A DNA stretch of 64,000 nt from an uncultured Alphaproteobacteria bacterium (lineage in GTDB: Bacteria > Pseudomonadota > Alphaproteobacteria > SP197), in the NCBI GenBank assembly GCA_943787175.1, contig CALSLK010000023.1, positions 19,869 through 83,868 on the forward strand, in the 5' to 3' direction. Of the stretch, positions 50,136-60,798 are shown one piece after another; positions within the stretch are counted from its first letter, which is position 1; every line of letters starts with the position of its first letter. The notes beneath the pieces are model-generated. The model saw only the letters and a program-made list of their open reading frames with translations, searched no databases and was not told the origin of the DNA. The translations under genes and the position numbers were made by a program.

Positions 50136-50651
50136 TCAGTTACCCAGCGAGCCCCAGCCGGCCGTGAAGCCCGTGAGCGAGAGCGGCAGGGATGCGGGCT
50201 GGCCCACGGTGTCATAGATCGTGATCGAGGCCTGGCTTACCGGCCTTCATGCTGCCCAGAACATCGGCCGTCAGCGTCACCTGGGTCATGCAGCCATCCA
50301 CGAAGCACGTCAGGAAATCCCACGGTGCCCAGATCAATGCCGTCGATGGTCATGTTGAGGCCGTTGGGGAGCAGCACGCCCAGGGGCACGGTGATCCGCA
50401 GCAGCGGCTCGGCTCCTGCCGGACTTGCCGCGATCACCGTCATGACCCTCTCGCCATTGGCCTGCATGTCGACGGCCTGAAAGCAGGAAACACTCCTCCA
50501 GCCCCATGCCGTCCAGGGGCGCAGTGCTTCTGCCAGTCACCATGGGTTTCGCGCAGCGTGTCGGGCATGAGCATCGGCCATCTCCTGCGCCAGCGCAGGG
50601 AACCCGCCCAAAGATACCGACCACAACAATCAATCTGGCAACGAGGCGCAT
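50136..50651 (-). CDS. Invasion-associated locus B (IalB)-family exported protein (frameshifted)
   Basis: About 171 residues. Signal peptide MRLVARLIVVVGIFG, then GDWQKHCAP-like segment, MQANGERVMTVIAASPAGAEPLLRITVPLGVLLPNGLNMTIDG, the Cys-containing VGFLTCFVDGCMTQVTL, and the end QPASLPLSLTGFTAGWGSLGN. This is the IalB/YlaP domain found in many alphaproteobacteria; despite the name it is not a virulence mark by itself. Several one-base shifts between 50245 and 50570. Probably periplasmic. Confidence 0.8.
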
Positions 50652-50830
50652 GGTGTTTCCAATCTGGACACGAGGTCTGGAGCAAGGACAGAGAACAATC
50701 TTGAGCCGGCATTCAAGGCAATAATGCGTCATTATCGGGATTCGGGAACACGCAAAAGGCAGGCCTGTTCCCGCCGTCACACGTCATGCTAGGTTGCGCG
50801 CCTGCCCCGCGCACGACCCACCCTGAGGAT

Positions 50831-52174
50831 ATGAGCATGGACGACAACGGTATCAACTATCCCGACCGGCCCAACGATCTCGAATCGTTCTGGATGCCCT
50901 TCACGACCAACAAGGGATTCAAGCAGTCCCCCAAGCTGCTCTCGAGCGCCAAGGACATGCATTACCAGACCCCCGACGGCCGCCAGATCCTGGACGGCAC
51001 GGCGGGTCTGTGGTGCTGCAATGCCGGCCATGGCCGCGAAAAGATCGCAGAGGCCATCAAGGCCCAGGCGGACCGCATGGATTTCGCCCCGACCTTCAAC
51101 ATGGGACATCCCGCCGCCTTCGAATTCGCCAACCGTCTGGTCGAACTCATGCCGGGCACGCTGGACCATGTGTTCTTCACCAACTCCGGTTCCGAATCGG
51201 CCGACACCGCGCTGAAGATCGCACTGGGTTACCACTATGTGCGTGGCAACGGCTCCAAGACACGCCTGATCGGGCGTGAGCGCGGTTATCACGGCACCAA
51301 CTTCGGCGGCACCTCGGTCGGCGGCATCGTCAAGAACCGCCAGTTCTATGGCTCCCTGCTTTCAGGCACGGACCACATCCGCCACACCCATGACATCGAA
51401 CACAACGCCTTTTCCAAGGGGCAACCGGAATGGGGCGCCCATCTGGCCGATGATCTCGAACGCCTGGTCCAGCTCCACGATGCCTCGACCATCGCGGCAG
51501 TGATCGTCGAGCCGGTGGCCGGTTCGACCGGCGTCCTGGTGCCGCCCAAGGGCTATCTCCAGCGCCTGCGCGAGATCTGCACGAAACACGACATCCTGCT
51601 GATCTTTGATGAGGTTATCACCGGCTTCGGCCGCCTGGGTTCGACCTTCGCGGTTGAACATTTCGGCGTCGAGCCTGATCTCGTCACGACAGCCAAGGGC
51701 CTTACCAATGCTGCGGTCCCCATGGGCGCTGTCTTCGCACAGAAGAAGATCTATGACGCCTACATGGAAAACACCAAGGCAGGCATCGAACTGTTCCACG
51801 GCTACACCTATTCCGGCCACCCGTTGGCTGCGGTCGCGGGCATTGCCACGCTCGACATCTACAAGGAAGAAGGCCTGTTCGAACGTGCCGCCGAACTTTC
51901 CAGCTATTGGGAAGAGGGTTTGTGGTCCCTGAAGGGCGGCAATCATGTCATCGACCTGCGCAATCTGGGCATCATCGCCGGTATCGAACTGGAGCCGCGT
52001 CCCGATGCACCCACGGCGCGCGCCATGGAAGCCTTCCACAAGTGCTTCGATGACGGCCTGCTGGTCCGCGTGACCGGCGACATCATCGCGCTTTCGCCGC
52101 CGCTGATCGTCGAAAAGACCCATATCGATCAGATATTCGACACCATCGGCAGCGTGCTGAAGTCGATCGACTGA
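50831..52174 (+). CDS. Class III aminotransferase (omega-amino acid:pyruvate type)
   Basis: 447 residues. PLP-dependent enzyme: FWMPFTTNKGFKQSPKLLSSAKDMHYQTPDGRQILDGTAGLWCCNAGHG, NSGSESADTALKIAL, RGYHGTNFGGTSVGGI, DEVITGFGRLG and the Schiff-base Lys289 in TTAKGLTNAAVPMG. The FWMPFT and GLWCCNAGHG start is typical of beta-alanine/omega-amino acid:pyruvate transaminases. GAGG precedes; ATG at 50831 or 50837. It could feed malonate-semialdehyde or similar products to central metabolism. Not frameshifted. Confidence 0.93.
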   Translation: MSMDDNGINYPDRPNDLESFWMPFTTNKGFKQSPKLLSSAKDMHYQTPDGRQILDGTAGLWCCNAGHGREKIAEAIKAQADRMDFAPTFNMGHPAAFEFANRLVELMPGTLDHVFFTNSGSESADTALKIALGYHYVRGNGSKTRLIGRERGYHGTNFGGTSVGGIVKNRQFYGSLLSGTDHIRHTHDIEHNAFSKGQPEWGAHLADDLERLVQLHDASTIAAVIVEPVAGSTGVLVPPKGYLQRLREICTKHDILLIFDEVITGFGRLGSTFAVEHFGVEPDLVTTAKGLTNAAVPMGAVFAQKKIYDAYMENTKAGIELFHGYTYSGHPLAAVAGIATLDIYKEEGLFERAAELSSYWEEGLWSLKGGNHVIDLRNLGIIAGIELEPRPDAPTARAMEAFHKCFDDGLLVRVTGDIIALSPPLIVEKTHIDQIFDTIGSVLKSID

Positions 52175-52238
52175 TTCTTGTTCCCGGCGATGGCCAAACC
52201 ATCGCCGGGGATTCAACGCCAACATGAGGGAGACGCCC

Positions 52239-53422
52239 ATGGCCGGGGCATGGTTCAGGGCGCCATCAATGCATGCAGCCGTTCTGGGCTGTACGATCCT
52301 GCTGGCATCCTGTGATGATGCCAGCGAGGTGGCTGCGCCGACCGAGCGCGCCGCCGCCCTCGGTCACCGTGGAGACGGTCAGCGAGCGCGAGATCGTGTC
52401 TGAATTCGTCCACGTCGGCCGCCTGGAGGCCTTCGACCACGTGGAAATCTCCGCGCGCGTTCAGGGCTACCTGCAGGAAGTCCTGTTCACGGACGGTCAG
52501 GCCGTCGAGGTCGGGGACCTGCTGTTCCTGATCGATTCCGCGCCGTTCCAGGCCGATGTCGACCTCGCCAAGGCCAATGTTGCCAGCGCCAGCGCCTTGC
52601 TCGAGCCAGACGCGCAATCAGTTTGAGCGCTCACAGACCCTGTTCGATCAGGGCGATGTGACGACCACCAGGCTTGAGCAGGACAAGTCGGCCTATCAGC
52701 AGGCCAGCGCCGAACTTCTGGCGTCCCAGGCAAGGCTGCGCCAGGCGGAGATCCAGCTGGGCTACACCTCCATTCTGGCCCCCATCTGCCGGGCGGATCG
52801 GGCGCGCCAACTTCAGCCTGGGCGCCCTGATCGAAACCGGCAGCGGTGCCACTGGCCGAGATCACCAGCCTTGATCCGATCTATGTCACGTTTGCCGTGA
52901 GCGAGAACCAACATGCTCAAGGTGAAACAGGATCGGCTGGATGCCGGCCTCGACCCGGCGTTCGATGGCGCAGGCGGCGTGGAATCCAGAGGTCGTCCCG
53001 ATCATCCGTCGTGCCCAACGGCGCGGCCTATGCGGAACACCGGAGGTGACATCGACTTTGTTTCACCAGCCGTTGACACCCGAACGGCGACCTTTGCCGT
53101 ACGTGCCGTGTTTCCCAACACCAACGAGTTTCTTTCACCGGGACAATTCGTCACCGTTGTCCTGTCGGACAAGATACCCAAAAACGCCATCACCGTGCCC
53201 CAGGCTGCGGTGCAACAGGACAAGGACGGTGAGTTCGTTCTGGTCGTGGATTCCCAGGATATGGTTGCCGAGCGGCGCATCACGACATCGGGCACCGATG
53301 GCACCGATTTCGTCGTGGAATCGGGCCTGACTCAAGGCGACACGGTCATTGTCCAGGGCATTCTGAAGGTACGTCCGGGCGTACCGGTCAATCCCGTGCA
53401 CGACACCAGCGACGGCGGCTGA
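52239..53422 (+). CDS. RND efflux periplasmic adaptor (HlyD/MFP family), lipoprotein, frameshifted
   Basis: About 390 residues. ATG at 52239 (GGGAGA upstream) or 52269; lipobox LLASC. Then SVTVETVSEREIVSEFVHVGRLEAFDHVEISARVQGYLQEVLFTDGQAVEVGDLLFLID, a coiled hairpin with QFERSQTLFDQGDVTTTRLEQDKSAYQQA, LGYTSILAPI, and GQFVTVVLSDKIPKNAITVPQAAVQQDKDGEFVLVV. It links the inner-membrane pump to an outer-membrane channel. Shifts near 52350, 52605, 52785, 52843, 52908 and 52975. Followed 5 bases later by the pump gene. Confidence 0.9.
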
Positions 53423-53427
53423 ACCGG

Positions 53428-56400
53428 ATGCTGGCATCCTTTTTCATCGATCGACCGAAGTTCGCATTCGTTATCTCGATCCTGATCACCCTGGCCGGGG
53501 CGATCTCCTATACCGTGCTGCCGGTTTCTGAGTTCCCCGATATCTCTCCGCCGCAGGTTTCGATCTCGGCGAGTTATCCCGGCGCAAGCGTCGAGGTCGT
53601 CGAAAACACCGTGGCTGTGCCGATCGAATCGGAAGTCAACGGCGTCGACGACATGGACTACATGAGTTCGACCAGTACATCGGACGGCAGCTACAGCCTG
53701 ACCGTGACGTTCGAACTTGGTGTCGATCCCGATATTGCCGCGGTCAACATCCAGAACCGCATCGCCATCGCCGAAAACAGCCTGCCCGAGGAAGTGCGCC
53801 GAGGCGGCGTGACTGTGAAAAAGGCTTCGACCAGCATGCTGATGGTGGTCAGCGTGTTTTCGCCCGAGCGCACCTATGACAGCGTTTTCCTGAGCAACTA
53901 CACCAGCATCAATCTTCGTGACGCCTTGATCCGCGTTCCCGGCGTGGGCGATGCCTCGCTACTGGGCGCGCAGGACTATGGCATGCGGATATGGCTTGAT
54001 CCCAACCGCATGGCGTCGCTTTCTCTCACCGCAACCGACGTCGTCAATGCAATCCGCGCCCAGAACATCCAGGCGACGGCTGGTCAAATCGGCGCCGCCC
54101 CGATTGGCCAGGATCAGCAGTTTCAGTACTCGATTGTCGCGGAGGGTCGCCTCGTCACGCCCGAGGAATTCGGCGACATCATCATTGTGGCCGACCCATC
54201 GGGTGCCGATCTGCGCCTGAGCGACATTGCCCGCATCGAACTGGGATCGGCGAGTTATGGTTCCTACGGCCAGCTCAATGGCCAGCCTTCGGCCGCACTG
54301 GCGATCTATCAGGCGCCCGGCGCAAACGCACTTTCCGTGGCCGAAGCGGTGGTTGCCGAACTGGACCGCCTGTCCCAGCGCTTCCCCGAGGATGTCACCC
54401 ACAAGGTCGTTTATGACACGACGCGCTATGTCGATCTGACCATCGACGAAGTCATGGTGACCCTGGGCGTGGCATTTCTGCTTGTGGTGTTCGTCACCTA
54501 TATCTTCATGCAGGACTGGCGCGCGACCATGATCCCGACGCTGGCCATTCCAGTGTCGCTGGTCGGCACCTTCGCGGTCCTCCTGGCAATGGGGTACTCG
54601 ATCAACACCATTTCGCTGTTTGCGTTGATTCTGGCGATTGGCGTCGTGGTTGATGACGCGATTGTTGTGGTCGAAAACGTGCAGCGGATCATGGCTGAGG
54701 AAAAGCTGGATTCGCGCGCTGCCACGCACAAGGCGATGAAGCAGATATCGGGCGCGGTCATCGCGACCACCCTGGTCCTGCTGGCGGTGTTTGTTCCCGT
54801 CGGCTTCCTGCCTGGTCTAACGGGGCGCATCTATCAGCAGTTTGCCGTGACCATCTCCATCGCGGTCGTGATCTCCTCGTTCAATGCCCTGACCTTGAGC
54901 CCCGCCCTGTGTGCCATGCTGATGCGCCCGGAGCGCCTGTCAAAACGCGGCCCGTTGGGTCTTTTCAATCGCGTGTTTGATGGGTTGCGGAACGGATACA
55001 CCAGCACGGTCGGTCTGCTGGCGCGCCGGGCCATTCTGGGTCTGGCTCTGCTCGCAACGGTCTATGGCGGTTCCTATTTCCTGTACTCGGGCCTGCCCAG
55101 CGGATTCATTCCCCAGGAGGATCGCGGGGCGTTTTTCGTCGATGTGCAGTTGCCTGATGCCGCCGCATTCTCGCGCACCGAGGTCGTCATGGCTGACGTC
55201 GAGGAGATCCTGATCAACACGGCCGGGGTCGCCGATGTCATGACCATTCCGGGCTTCAGCCTGCTGGGCGGAGCCATCTCGAATGGTGGCATGGCCATCG
55301 TGGTTCTTGAACCCTGGGGTGATCGCGAAGATCCCGCACTTGCCATCAATCCCATCATGGGTCAGGTGCAGGGGCAACTCTCCGCCATCTCTCAGGCCAA
55401 TGCCTTTGCCTTTGCACCGCCACCCATTCCCGGCCTTGGGCACAACCGGTGGCTTTGACTTCAAGGTGCAGGACGTCTCGGGCCAGTCGCCCCAGGAACT
55501 GGCACAGGCGATTGGCGCCATAGTCTATAACGCCAACCAGGATCCCGCCCTGTCGGGTGTCTTCAGCACCTTCCGCGCGAATGTCCCTCAGCTGTTCCTT
55601 GAGATCGATCGCGACAAGGCAGAAACGCTGGGCATCCCGCTGGCCGATATCTTCACCGCCATGCAGGCCAATCTGGGCGCCTACTACGTGAACGACTTCA
55701 ACTATCAGGGACGTATCTTCCGGGTGATGGTGCAGGCTGAAGAACAATTCCGATCCAAGCCCGAAGACATCACGCGTCTGCATGTGCGCTCACGTGACGG
55801 CTTCATGGTGCCACTTGGCGCCCTGATGACGGTGGAAACCATTCTGGGGCCCCAATCGCTGGAGCGCTACAACACCTTCCGCTCGGCCACGGTAAACGGC
55901 AATCCCGCACCGGGTCTCAGTTCCGGTCAGGCCATCATCGCGATGGAGGCTCTGGCAGCCGAAGTCCTGCCCGCAGGGTTCAGTTATGAATGGTCGGGCC
56001 AGACGCTCCAGGAAATCGAGTCGGCGGGTGCGACGGGCCTTGTCTTTGGTCTCGCCATCCTGCTGGTCTACCTCTTCCTGGTCGCCCAGTACGAAAGCTG
56101 GACCCTGCCTCTGGTTGTCATCCTTTCGGTGCCTTCGGCCGCGCTGGGAGCAATGCTCCTGACGACACTTCTGGGCTCACCGCCCGAGGTCAATCTCTAT
56201 ACCCAGGTGGGGCTGGTGTTATTGATCGGGCTGGCGTCCAAAAACGCCATTCTGATCGCTGAGTTCGCCCGCGAATTGCGGTCACAGGGCAGACCCATCA
56301 TGGAAGCCGCCATGGATGCAGCACGCCTGCGTTTCCGCGCCATCCTGATGACCTCCTTTGCCTTCATTCTGGGCGTCATTCCCCTCGTCGTGGCTGAGGG

Positions 56401-56605
56401 CGCAGGTGCAGGAAGCAGACGCGCAATCGGCAATGTCGTGTTCGGCGGCATGGTGAGCGCGGTTATTATCGGCGTTTTCCTGATCCCCGTGCTCTACGTC
56501 ATCATCCAGGGCCTGGTTGAAGGCTCCTGGAGGAAGCGTCGCGGTGATGACACCGATACCGAACCTGACGGCATTCCCGAGCCCGAGCCTCAGGCGTCGG
56601 CATAA
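53428..56605 (+). CDS. RND multidrug efflux pump, HAE1 (AcrB-like) family; one frameshift
   Basis: About 1058 residues, 12 helices and two large periplasmic loops. FFIDRPKFAFVISILITLAGAISYTVLPVSEFPDISPPQV is the classic start; proton-relay Asp409-Asp410 in VVDDAIVVVENV; GFIPQEDRGAFFVDVQLPDA; and VGLVLLIGLASKNAILIAEFA in the second half. A single extra base near 55433 splits the frame in two; both parts are intact. It exports drugs, bile-like or other amphiphiles. No outer-membrane factor gene follows, so it probably shares one encoded elsewhere. Substrate unknown. Confidence 0.94.
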
Positions 56606-56621
56606 CGGTCAGCAACCGGCT

Positions 56622-57395
56622 CTAGCTTGACGGCAACAGCGTTGTGACGGTCCGGCTTGCGACCATGCCCAGGATCAGCGCGACCGCGATTGCCACCAGG
56701 TAGGCCGCAAGGCCCAGGATAGGAACAACCGCCCACACGATTGTCAGAAAACCCAGAAACGAGATCTGGCCCATCATCATGCCCCGGATCACGGCATTGC
56801 CACCCGAGGGGCCATGCTGACGGTGGCTGGCTGCAGCCAGAACACCGGCAACGATCAGAACCGTGCTCAACATGCCAGACAGCAGGGGTCCCAGATGCGG
56901 TGCAACAAGGGTGATGACCATGACCAGAGTGGTCGTCACGATCATGCGCAATACCAGCACCGAACGCGTCGACAGGCTGACCAGAACAGGCCGATTGCGC
57001 AGGCCCACCATGGCAAGTCCCGTGCCCAGCGACAGGAAACTCAGACAGAACACCATCCAGGTGGGAAACGTGAACGGCACGACCACGGCCACGACCAAGA
57101 AGTAGCTGAGCTGCGAAACCACCGCACACACCAGCCAGCCATGACCGCGCCGTGAAGCCGTGACGTAACCAAGCGCAAAGGCTGCAATGGCAGGCATGGC
57201 AAGCAGGGTGCCAAGCGCTGCCTGCGAAGCGAACACTGAACCATATTCGATGGCAAGGAAGACCGAGATGGGACCGGTGGTCAGCGGCAGACCCGCCATC
57301 CAGCCGCCTGCTGCTGCACCCCAACGCGCTGAAGCCCAGCCGGCAACCGCAATGATGACCGGGGTCGCAAACAGCTTGAAGAGCAGAAGTGTCAC
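56622..57395 (-). CDS. Polytopic membrane protein of unknown function
   Basis: 257 residues with seven or eight helices. Two GWASARWGAAAGGWMAGLPLTTGPIS and GLGTGLAMVGLRNRP segments form Gly/Arg-rich turns. Such proteins resemble a GlpM-like/LysE-like undefined group, but I cannot name a family. It is convergent with the RND pump (17 bases between stops) and 28 bases downstream of phaR on the same strand... it lies after phaR's stop is reversed: phaR ends at 57424, this gene starts upstream at 57395, so it may be transcribed from the phaR promoter. Confidence 0.65.
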   Translation of the reverse strand: MTLLLFKLFATPVIIAVAGWASARWGAAAGGWMAGLPLTTGPISVFLAIEYGSVFASQAALGTLLAMPAIAAFALGYVTASRRGHGWLVCAVVSQLSYFLVVAVVVPFTFPTWMVFCLSFLSLGTGLAMVGLRNRPVLVSLSTRSVLVLRMIVTTTLVMVITLVAPHLGPLLSGMLSTVLIVAGVLAAASHRQHGPSGGNAVIRGMMMGQISFLGFLTIVWAVVPILGLAAYLVAIAVALILGMVASRTVTTLLPSS

Positions 57396-57423
57396 GCCAG
57401 ACCGTCCAGCGCGAAGCCGGCCT

Positions 57424-58083
57424 TCAACCGCGCTTGGCGATGTTGTTGAGCTGCTGCTGGAGCGCGTCGATCTGGCCCTTCAGAGCATCAAGATCGTCAC
57501 GGCTTGCGCCCGCATCGGCAGACGTTTCGGGCGCGGCCGTGCCGGTGCCATTGCCGCCGGTGCCATTACCACCAGTACCATTGCCGCCGTCGGTGCCACC
57601 CTGGCCTGGATAGAACATCTCCATGGTGCGCTGGAACATCGCCATGTTGTTCTTGACCATGTCATCCATGGCGCCGCCGGCTTCCTGGCCGCCAAACGGG
57701 AACATCTGCCCGAAGGTCTGGGACATCATGCCCCGCACCTGCTCCTGATTCTTGGTCAGGTTCTCCATGCTCATTTCCAGATAACGCGGCACAAAGGTCT
57801 GCAGGCTGTCACCGTAAAAGCCGATCAATTGGCGCAGGAAGCTGATGGGCAGCAGGTTGGCGCCCTTGGACTCTTCCTCGACGATGATCTGGGTCAGCAC
57901 GGAACGGGTAATGTCATCGCCCGATTTGGCGTCGAACACAACAAACTCCACGCCGTCCTTCACCATCTGAGCCAGATGATCCAGCGTCACATAACTGCTG
58001 GTCGACGTGTTGTAGAGTCGACGATTGGCGTACTTCTTGATGACGACGGTACCGTCGTCGGACTGTTTCTTGTCGCGCGCCAT
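57424..58083 (-). CDS. phaR: Polyhydroxyalkanoate synthesis repressor PhaR
   Basis: 219 residues. The DNA-binding PHB_acc_N domain begins VVIKKYANRRLYNTSTSSYVTLDHLAQMVKDG, followed by the PHB-accumulation domain (LLPISFLRQLIGFYGDSLQTFVPRYLEMSM). A low-complexity GGNGTGGNGTG segment sits near residue 165, and the tail is a predicted coiled coil (DDLDALKGQIDALQQQLNNIAKRG). PhaR senses granules and represses phasin genes. The upstream in-frame region has no conservation. Divergent from the phasin-like/PhaC-like pair, with repeat R2 between. Confidence 0.93.
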   Translation of the reverse strand: MARDKKQSDDGTVVIKKYANRRLYNTSTSSYVTLDHLAQMVKDGVEFVVFDAKSGDDITRSVLTQIIVEEESKGANLLPISFLRQLIGFYGDSLQTFVPRYLEMSMENLTKNQEQVRGMMSQTFGQMFPFGGQEAGGAMDDMVKNNMAMFQRTMEMFYPGQGGTDGGNGTGGNGTGGNGTGTAAPETSADAGASRDDLDALKGQIDALQQQLNNIAKRG

Positions 58084-58246
58084 GTTGGGTGCACCCGTTC
58101 TGCTGTGGCGGCCATTATGACCGTTATGCTGCAATGCGAACAGGTTTTGTTGCAGCGCGGGAGAGAGAGGGCTCTGCAACCCCGATAGCTGGGGCTCGAA
58201 GGCCAGTTGGTTCACTCTGATGCCGGACGTTCGCGCTGCTTTGTCT

Positions 58247-58591
58247 TTTAGCCTCAAGCGCCAGCTCTCGCTCCGCTTCTCTTTGTTTGTGCCCTCAAGC
58301 GCCGGGCTCTCGCTCCGCTCGTTTGGCTAACGCCGCTGGCGCGGCGGGGTCGCAGTCGCTCCCTGTCGGCCCAGATGGGCCTCCCCATGAACGCACCACC
58401 TGCGCTGTTCTGTGGTGCGCGCCCACCACTGCTGGTGAGCAGGCATTCGGCGGCGAGAGCGAAGCGGCCGCCGACCGGTGCGACCGCACCGGCGCCGCCA
58501 GGCGGCGGAAGCCAAGTGAGCGGAGCGAACGCCCGGCGCTTGAGGGCACAAACAAAGAGAAGCGGAGCGAGAGCTGGCGCTTGGGGCTAAA
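58247..58591. repeat. Large palindromic intergenic element, copy R2, with long terminal inverted repeats
   Basis: 345 bases. The two ends are near-perfect inverted repeats of about 95 bases (left begins TTTAGCCTCAAGCGCCAGCT, right ends AGCTGGCGCTTGGGGCTAAA). The centre holds CCGGTGCG-AC-CGCACCGG and a CAGATGGGCCTCCCCATG block. Homologous in reverse to R1 and R3. It occupies the divergent region between phaR and the phasin-like gene. No open frame of the element looks protein-coding. Confidence 0.8.
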
Positions 58592-58642
58592 GGACACTGA
58601 AATCCCCCCACAACACACGCCAAACCCGCTATAGTCTCCACC

Positions 58643-58978
58643 ATGACAGCCAACACTGATCTCGAAAAACTCGCCAAGGATTTCATGGATCTCTGGCAGG
58701 AGCATCTGGCCCAGCAGGCCGCTGATCCGGCGCTGGCGCGCTGGGCGCAAAGCTGGCTTGCCAACATGCCGACGGGGGTGACAACAGATGGAAACGCACA
58801 GGACGGGGCCGCGTCCCCTACCGCTGCATCTGGCGACATCGGCCAGCGTCTGGATGAGTTCGCTCGCCGCCTTGGGGCCTGCGAAGACAGGCTTGATAAG
58901 CTGGAGCGAAAACCTGCCGCCAAAGCAGCGCGAAAGCGCGGGCCCGATCCAGACCGCGATCGCGGCGGCCGACGCTGA
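58643..58978 (+). CDS. Small phasin/PhaE-like protein
   Basis: 111 residues: DLEKLAKDFMDLWQEHLAQQAADPALARWAQSWLAN, a Gly/Ala/Thr linker, a coiled-coil segment DIGQRLDEFARRLGACEDRLDKLERK and a basic tail KAARKRGPDPDRDRGGRR. The N-terminal helix resembles short phasin- or PhaE-related proteins next to PHA synthases (moderate resemblance). Its last 191 bases overlap the start of the PhaC-like gene in another frame, and both frames look real. Confidence 0.6.
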   Translation: MTANTDLEKLAKDFMDLWQEHLAQQAADPALARWAQSWLANMPTGVTTDGNAQDGAASPTAASGDIGQRLDEFARRLGACEDRLDKLERKPAAKAARKRGPDPDRDRGGRR

Positions 58979-60006
58979 AGGCCTTGCCCGCGAAGTCACC
59001 GCCGAAGCCACGCGCCGCCTGAGTGAGTTTGTCACCGGCGTCTGCGCCTACCGCAACCACCCCTATCGCCGTCCGGCGACCCTGGCTGAACCGGTCTGGC
59101 AGGACGGTTCTTCGCGCCTGCTCGATTACGGCGGCAGCGGTCGTCCGGTGCTGCTGGTGCCCAGCCTCATCAACCGCGCGGAGATCCTGGACCTGCGGCC
59201 CGGCGCCAGCTTCTGTGCCTGGCTGCGCGACAACGGTCATCGCGCGCTGCTGCTCGACTGGGGTTCACCCGGAGAACCAGAAACCGACTTCGATCTCGAC
59301 GCCTACATCACAAGACGGCTGGGCGGCGCACTTGGTGCAGCAACAGAACTGGCAGGCGGCCCCGTCCCCATGGTCGGCTACTGCATGGGCGGTCTGCTGA
59401 CCCTGGCGTCAGCACTGGCCAATCCCGACAAGGTATCGGGCCTTGCCCTGCTCGCCACGCCCTGGGATTTCCATGCCGACCAGAGCGGTCAGACCGGGAT
59501 GCTGGCCACGGCTGCGGCCTTGCCCGATGAACCGGGGACGCCACCGCTCCCCATCGACCTCATCCAGGCGCTGTTTGCTTCCCTGCAACCCCAATCTGAT
59601 CCAGGCCAAGTTCCGACGTTTCGCCACCATGGACCCCCGACGCTCCGGAAACCGAAGCCTTCGTCGCTCTGGAAGACTGGCTCAACGACGGCGTCGAACT
59701 CACGGCTCCTGCTGCACGCGACTGCCTGATCGGCTGGTACCTCGCGACAACACGCCGGCAAGGGGTCAATGGAAGGTGGCGGGCCAAGCGATCGATCCCG
59801 CAGGCCTCACCTGTCCCGCCTTCTTCGCCCTGCCCACACGCGATCGCATCGTGCCGCCGGCCTCGGCCGGTGCGCTGGCATCAGCCCTGCCCGACCCCAC
59901 CGTGATCGAACCCCGCGCCGGCCATATCGGCATGATGATCGGCAGGCGCGCGGAACCAGCGCTGTGGCAGCCGTTGGGGTGCGTGGTTGTCGAAGGCGTG
60001 AGATAG
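58788..60006 (+). CDS. Alpha/beta hydrolase, polyhydroxyalkanoate synthase-like (frameshift near 59600)
   Basis: About 405 residues after repair. RPLPLHLATSASVWMSSLAAL starts the family; VTAEATRRLSEFVTGVCAYRNHPYRRP and VLLVPSLINRAEILDLRPGASFCAWLRDNGHRALLLDWGSPG are PhaC-like; nucleophile Cys199 in GYCMGG (lipase-box variant with Cys, as in PHA synthases); Asp in PTRDRIVPPASA and His in RAGHIGMMIG. It is shorter than class I PhaC (about 590 residues), so either a class III-like synthase or a related thioesterase/depolymerase. Neighbours phaR and a thiolase support PHA metabolism. Shifts near 59597 and 59735. Confidence 0.82.
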
Positions 60007-60029
60007 GCCTCTCGCGACGTTACAAAACT

Positions 60030-60618
60030 CTATAGATCTCGCGTCATCAGCAGGACGTCGCCGCCGTAACGGATCTTGTCGTGCCCGACGGCAGGTTCGC
60101 GGGCGACTTCCTTGTAACCGAGGGGATTCATAGAGCCGGACGGCCCCTGTGTTCTGGGCGAACACATTGAGGCTCATCACCTTGAAGCCCTCGGCCCGCC
60201 CCAACCGCCTCTGCTTCAGCCATCAGGCGCTGGCCGATGCCCGAGCCCTGAAACTCGGGGTAAACCGCCAGGGCCATGATGTAATAGCTGCCGTCGGCGT
60301 GCATGTGCTCGAACGGCGCGAACAGATAGTACCGATCTTCAGGCACGAGAGGATCAGGCGGCCCCTCGCCCATGGCATCCATAGGAAACGCGTGCACGGA
60401 ACCCAGCACCCTTCCTGCGTTCTCGGCAACCAGACAGTTCGTCACCGACGTCGTCGATCTCTGCACGTGAGAACAGATGCTCGACAATCAGATGGGCGCT
60501 CGCGCCCGGGAATCACGCCTTCATACACCGCCTCGACCAGACCACCCGAGGCTTCCATGAGTGCATGCGCCAGATGCGGGATGTCGGCGACCTGCGCGGG
60601 TCTTGTCGAGAACTTCAT
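60030..60618 (-). CDS. GNAT N-acetyltransferase (frameshifted)
   Basis: About 195 residues: RPAQVADIPHLAHALMEASGGLVEAVYEGVIPG, NCLVAENAGRVLGSVHAFPMDAMG, then SYYIMALAVYPEFQGSGIGQRLMAEAEA with the acetyl-CoA loop QGSGIG, and AEGFKVMSLNVFAQNTGAVRLYE. The C terminus is REPAVGHDKIRYGGDVLLMTRDL. Shifts near 60125, 60202, 60440 and 60510. Its AMDAMG/HMHADGSYYIMALAVYP spacing matches a GNAT group with an inserted loop. Substrate unknown. Convergent with the PhaC-like gene. Confidence 0.82.
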
Positions 60619-60798
60619 GCCGGGGCCCCTCAGGCTTCACGGTTTACCATGGACTGGTTGGGTCAGAATTATATCGCTCTGCAGAGCCACGATCCAACGG
60701 AAGCTTGCGGGGCGTTAGGCCCGCCAAGGGCCCGGCATTGCCTTGTCCTTTGGTCCTATGCACCGGACGACAGTTCTGAATGAACGGTACACGGCAGG

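Noticed and set aside
57540..57605. Tandem repeats considered as a CRISPR array
   Set aside because: Units are 15 bases without spacers and lie in frame in phaR.
58295..59035. 246-codon minus-strand frame across R2 and the phasin-like gene
   Set aside because: Composite of repeat and antisense; Ser/Arg/Ala-rich with no domain.
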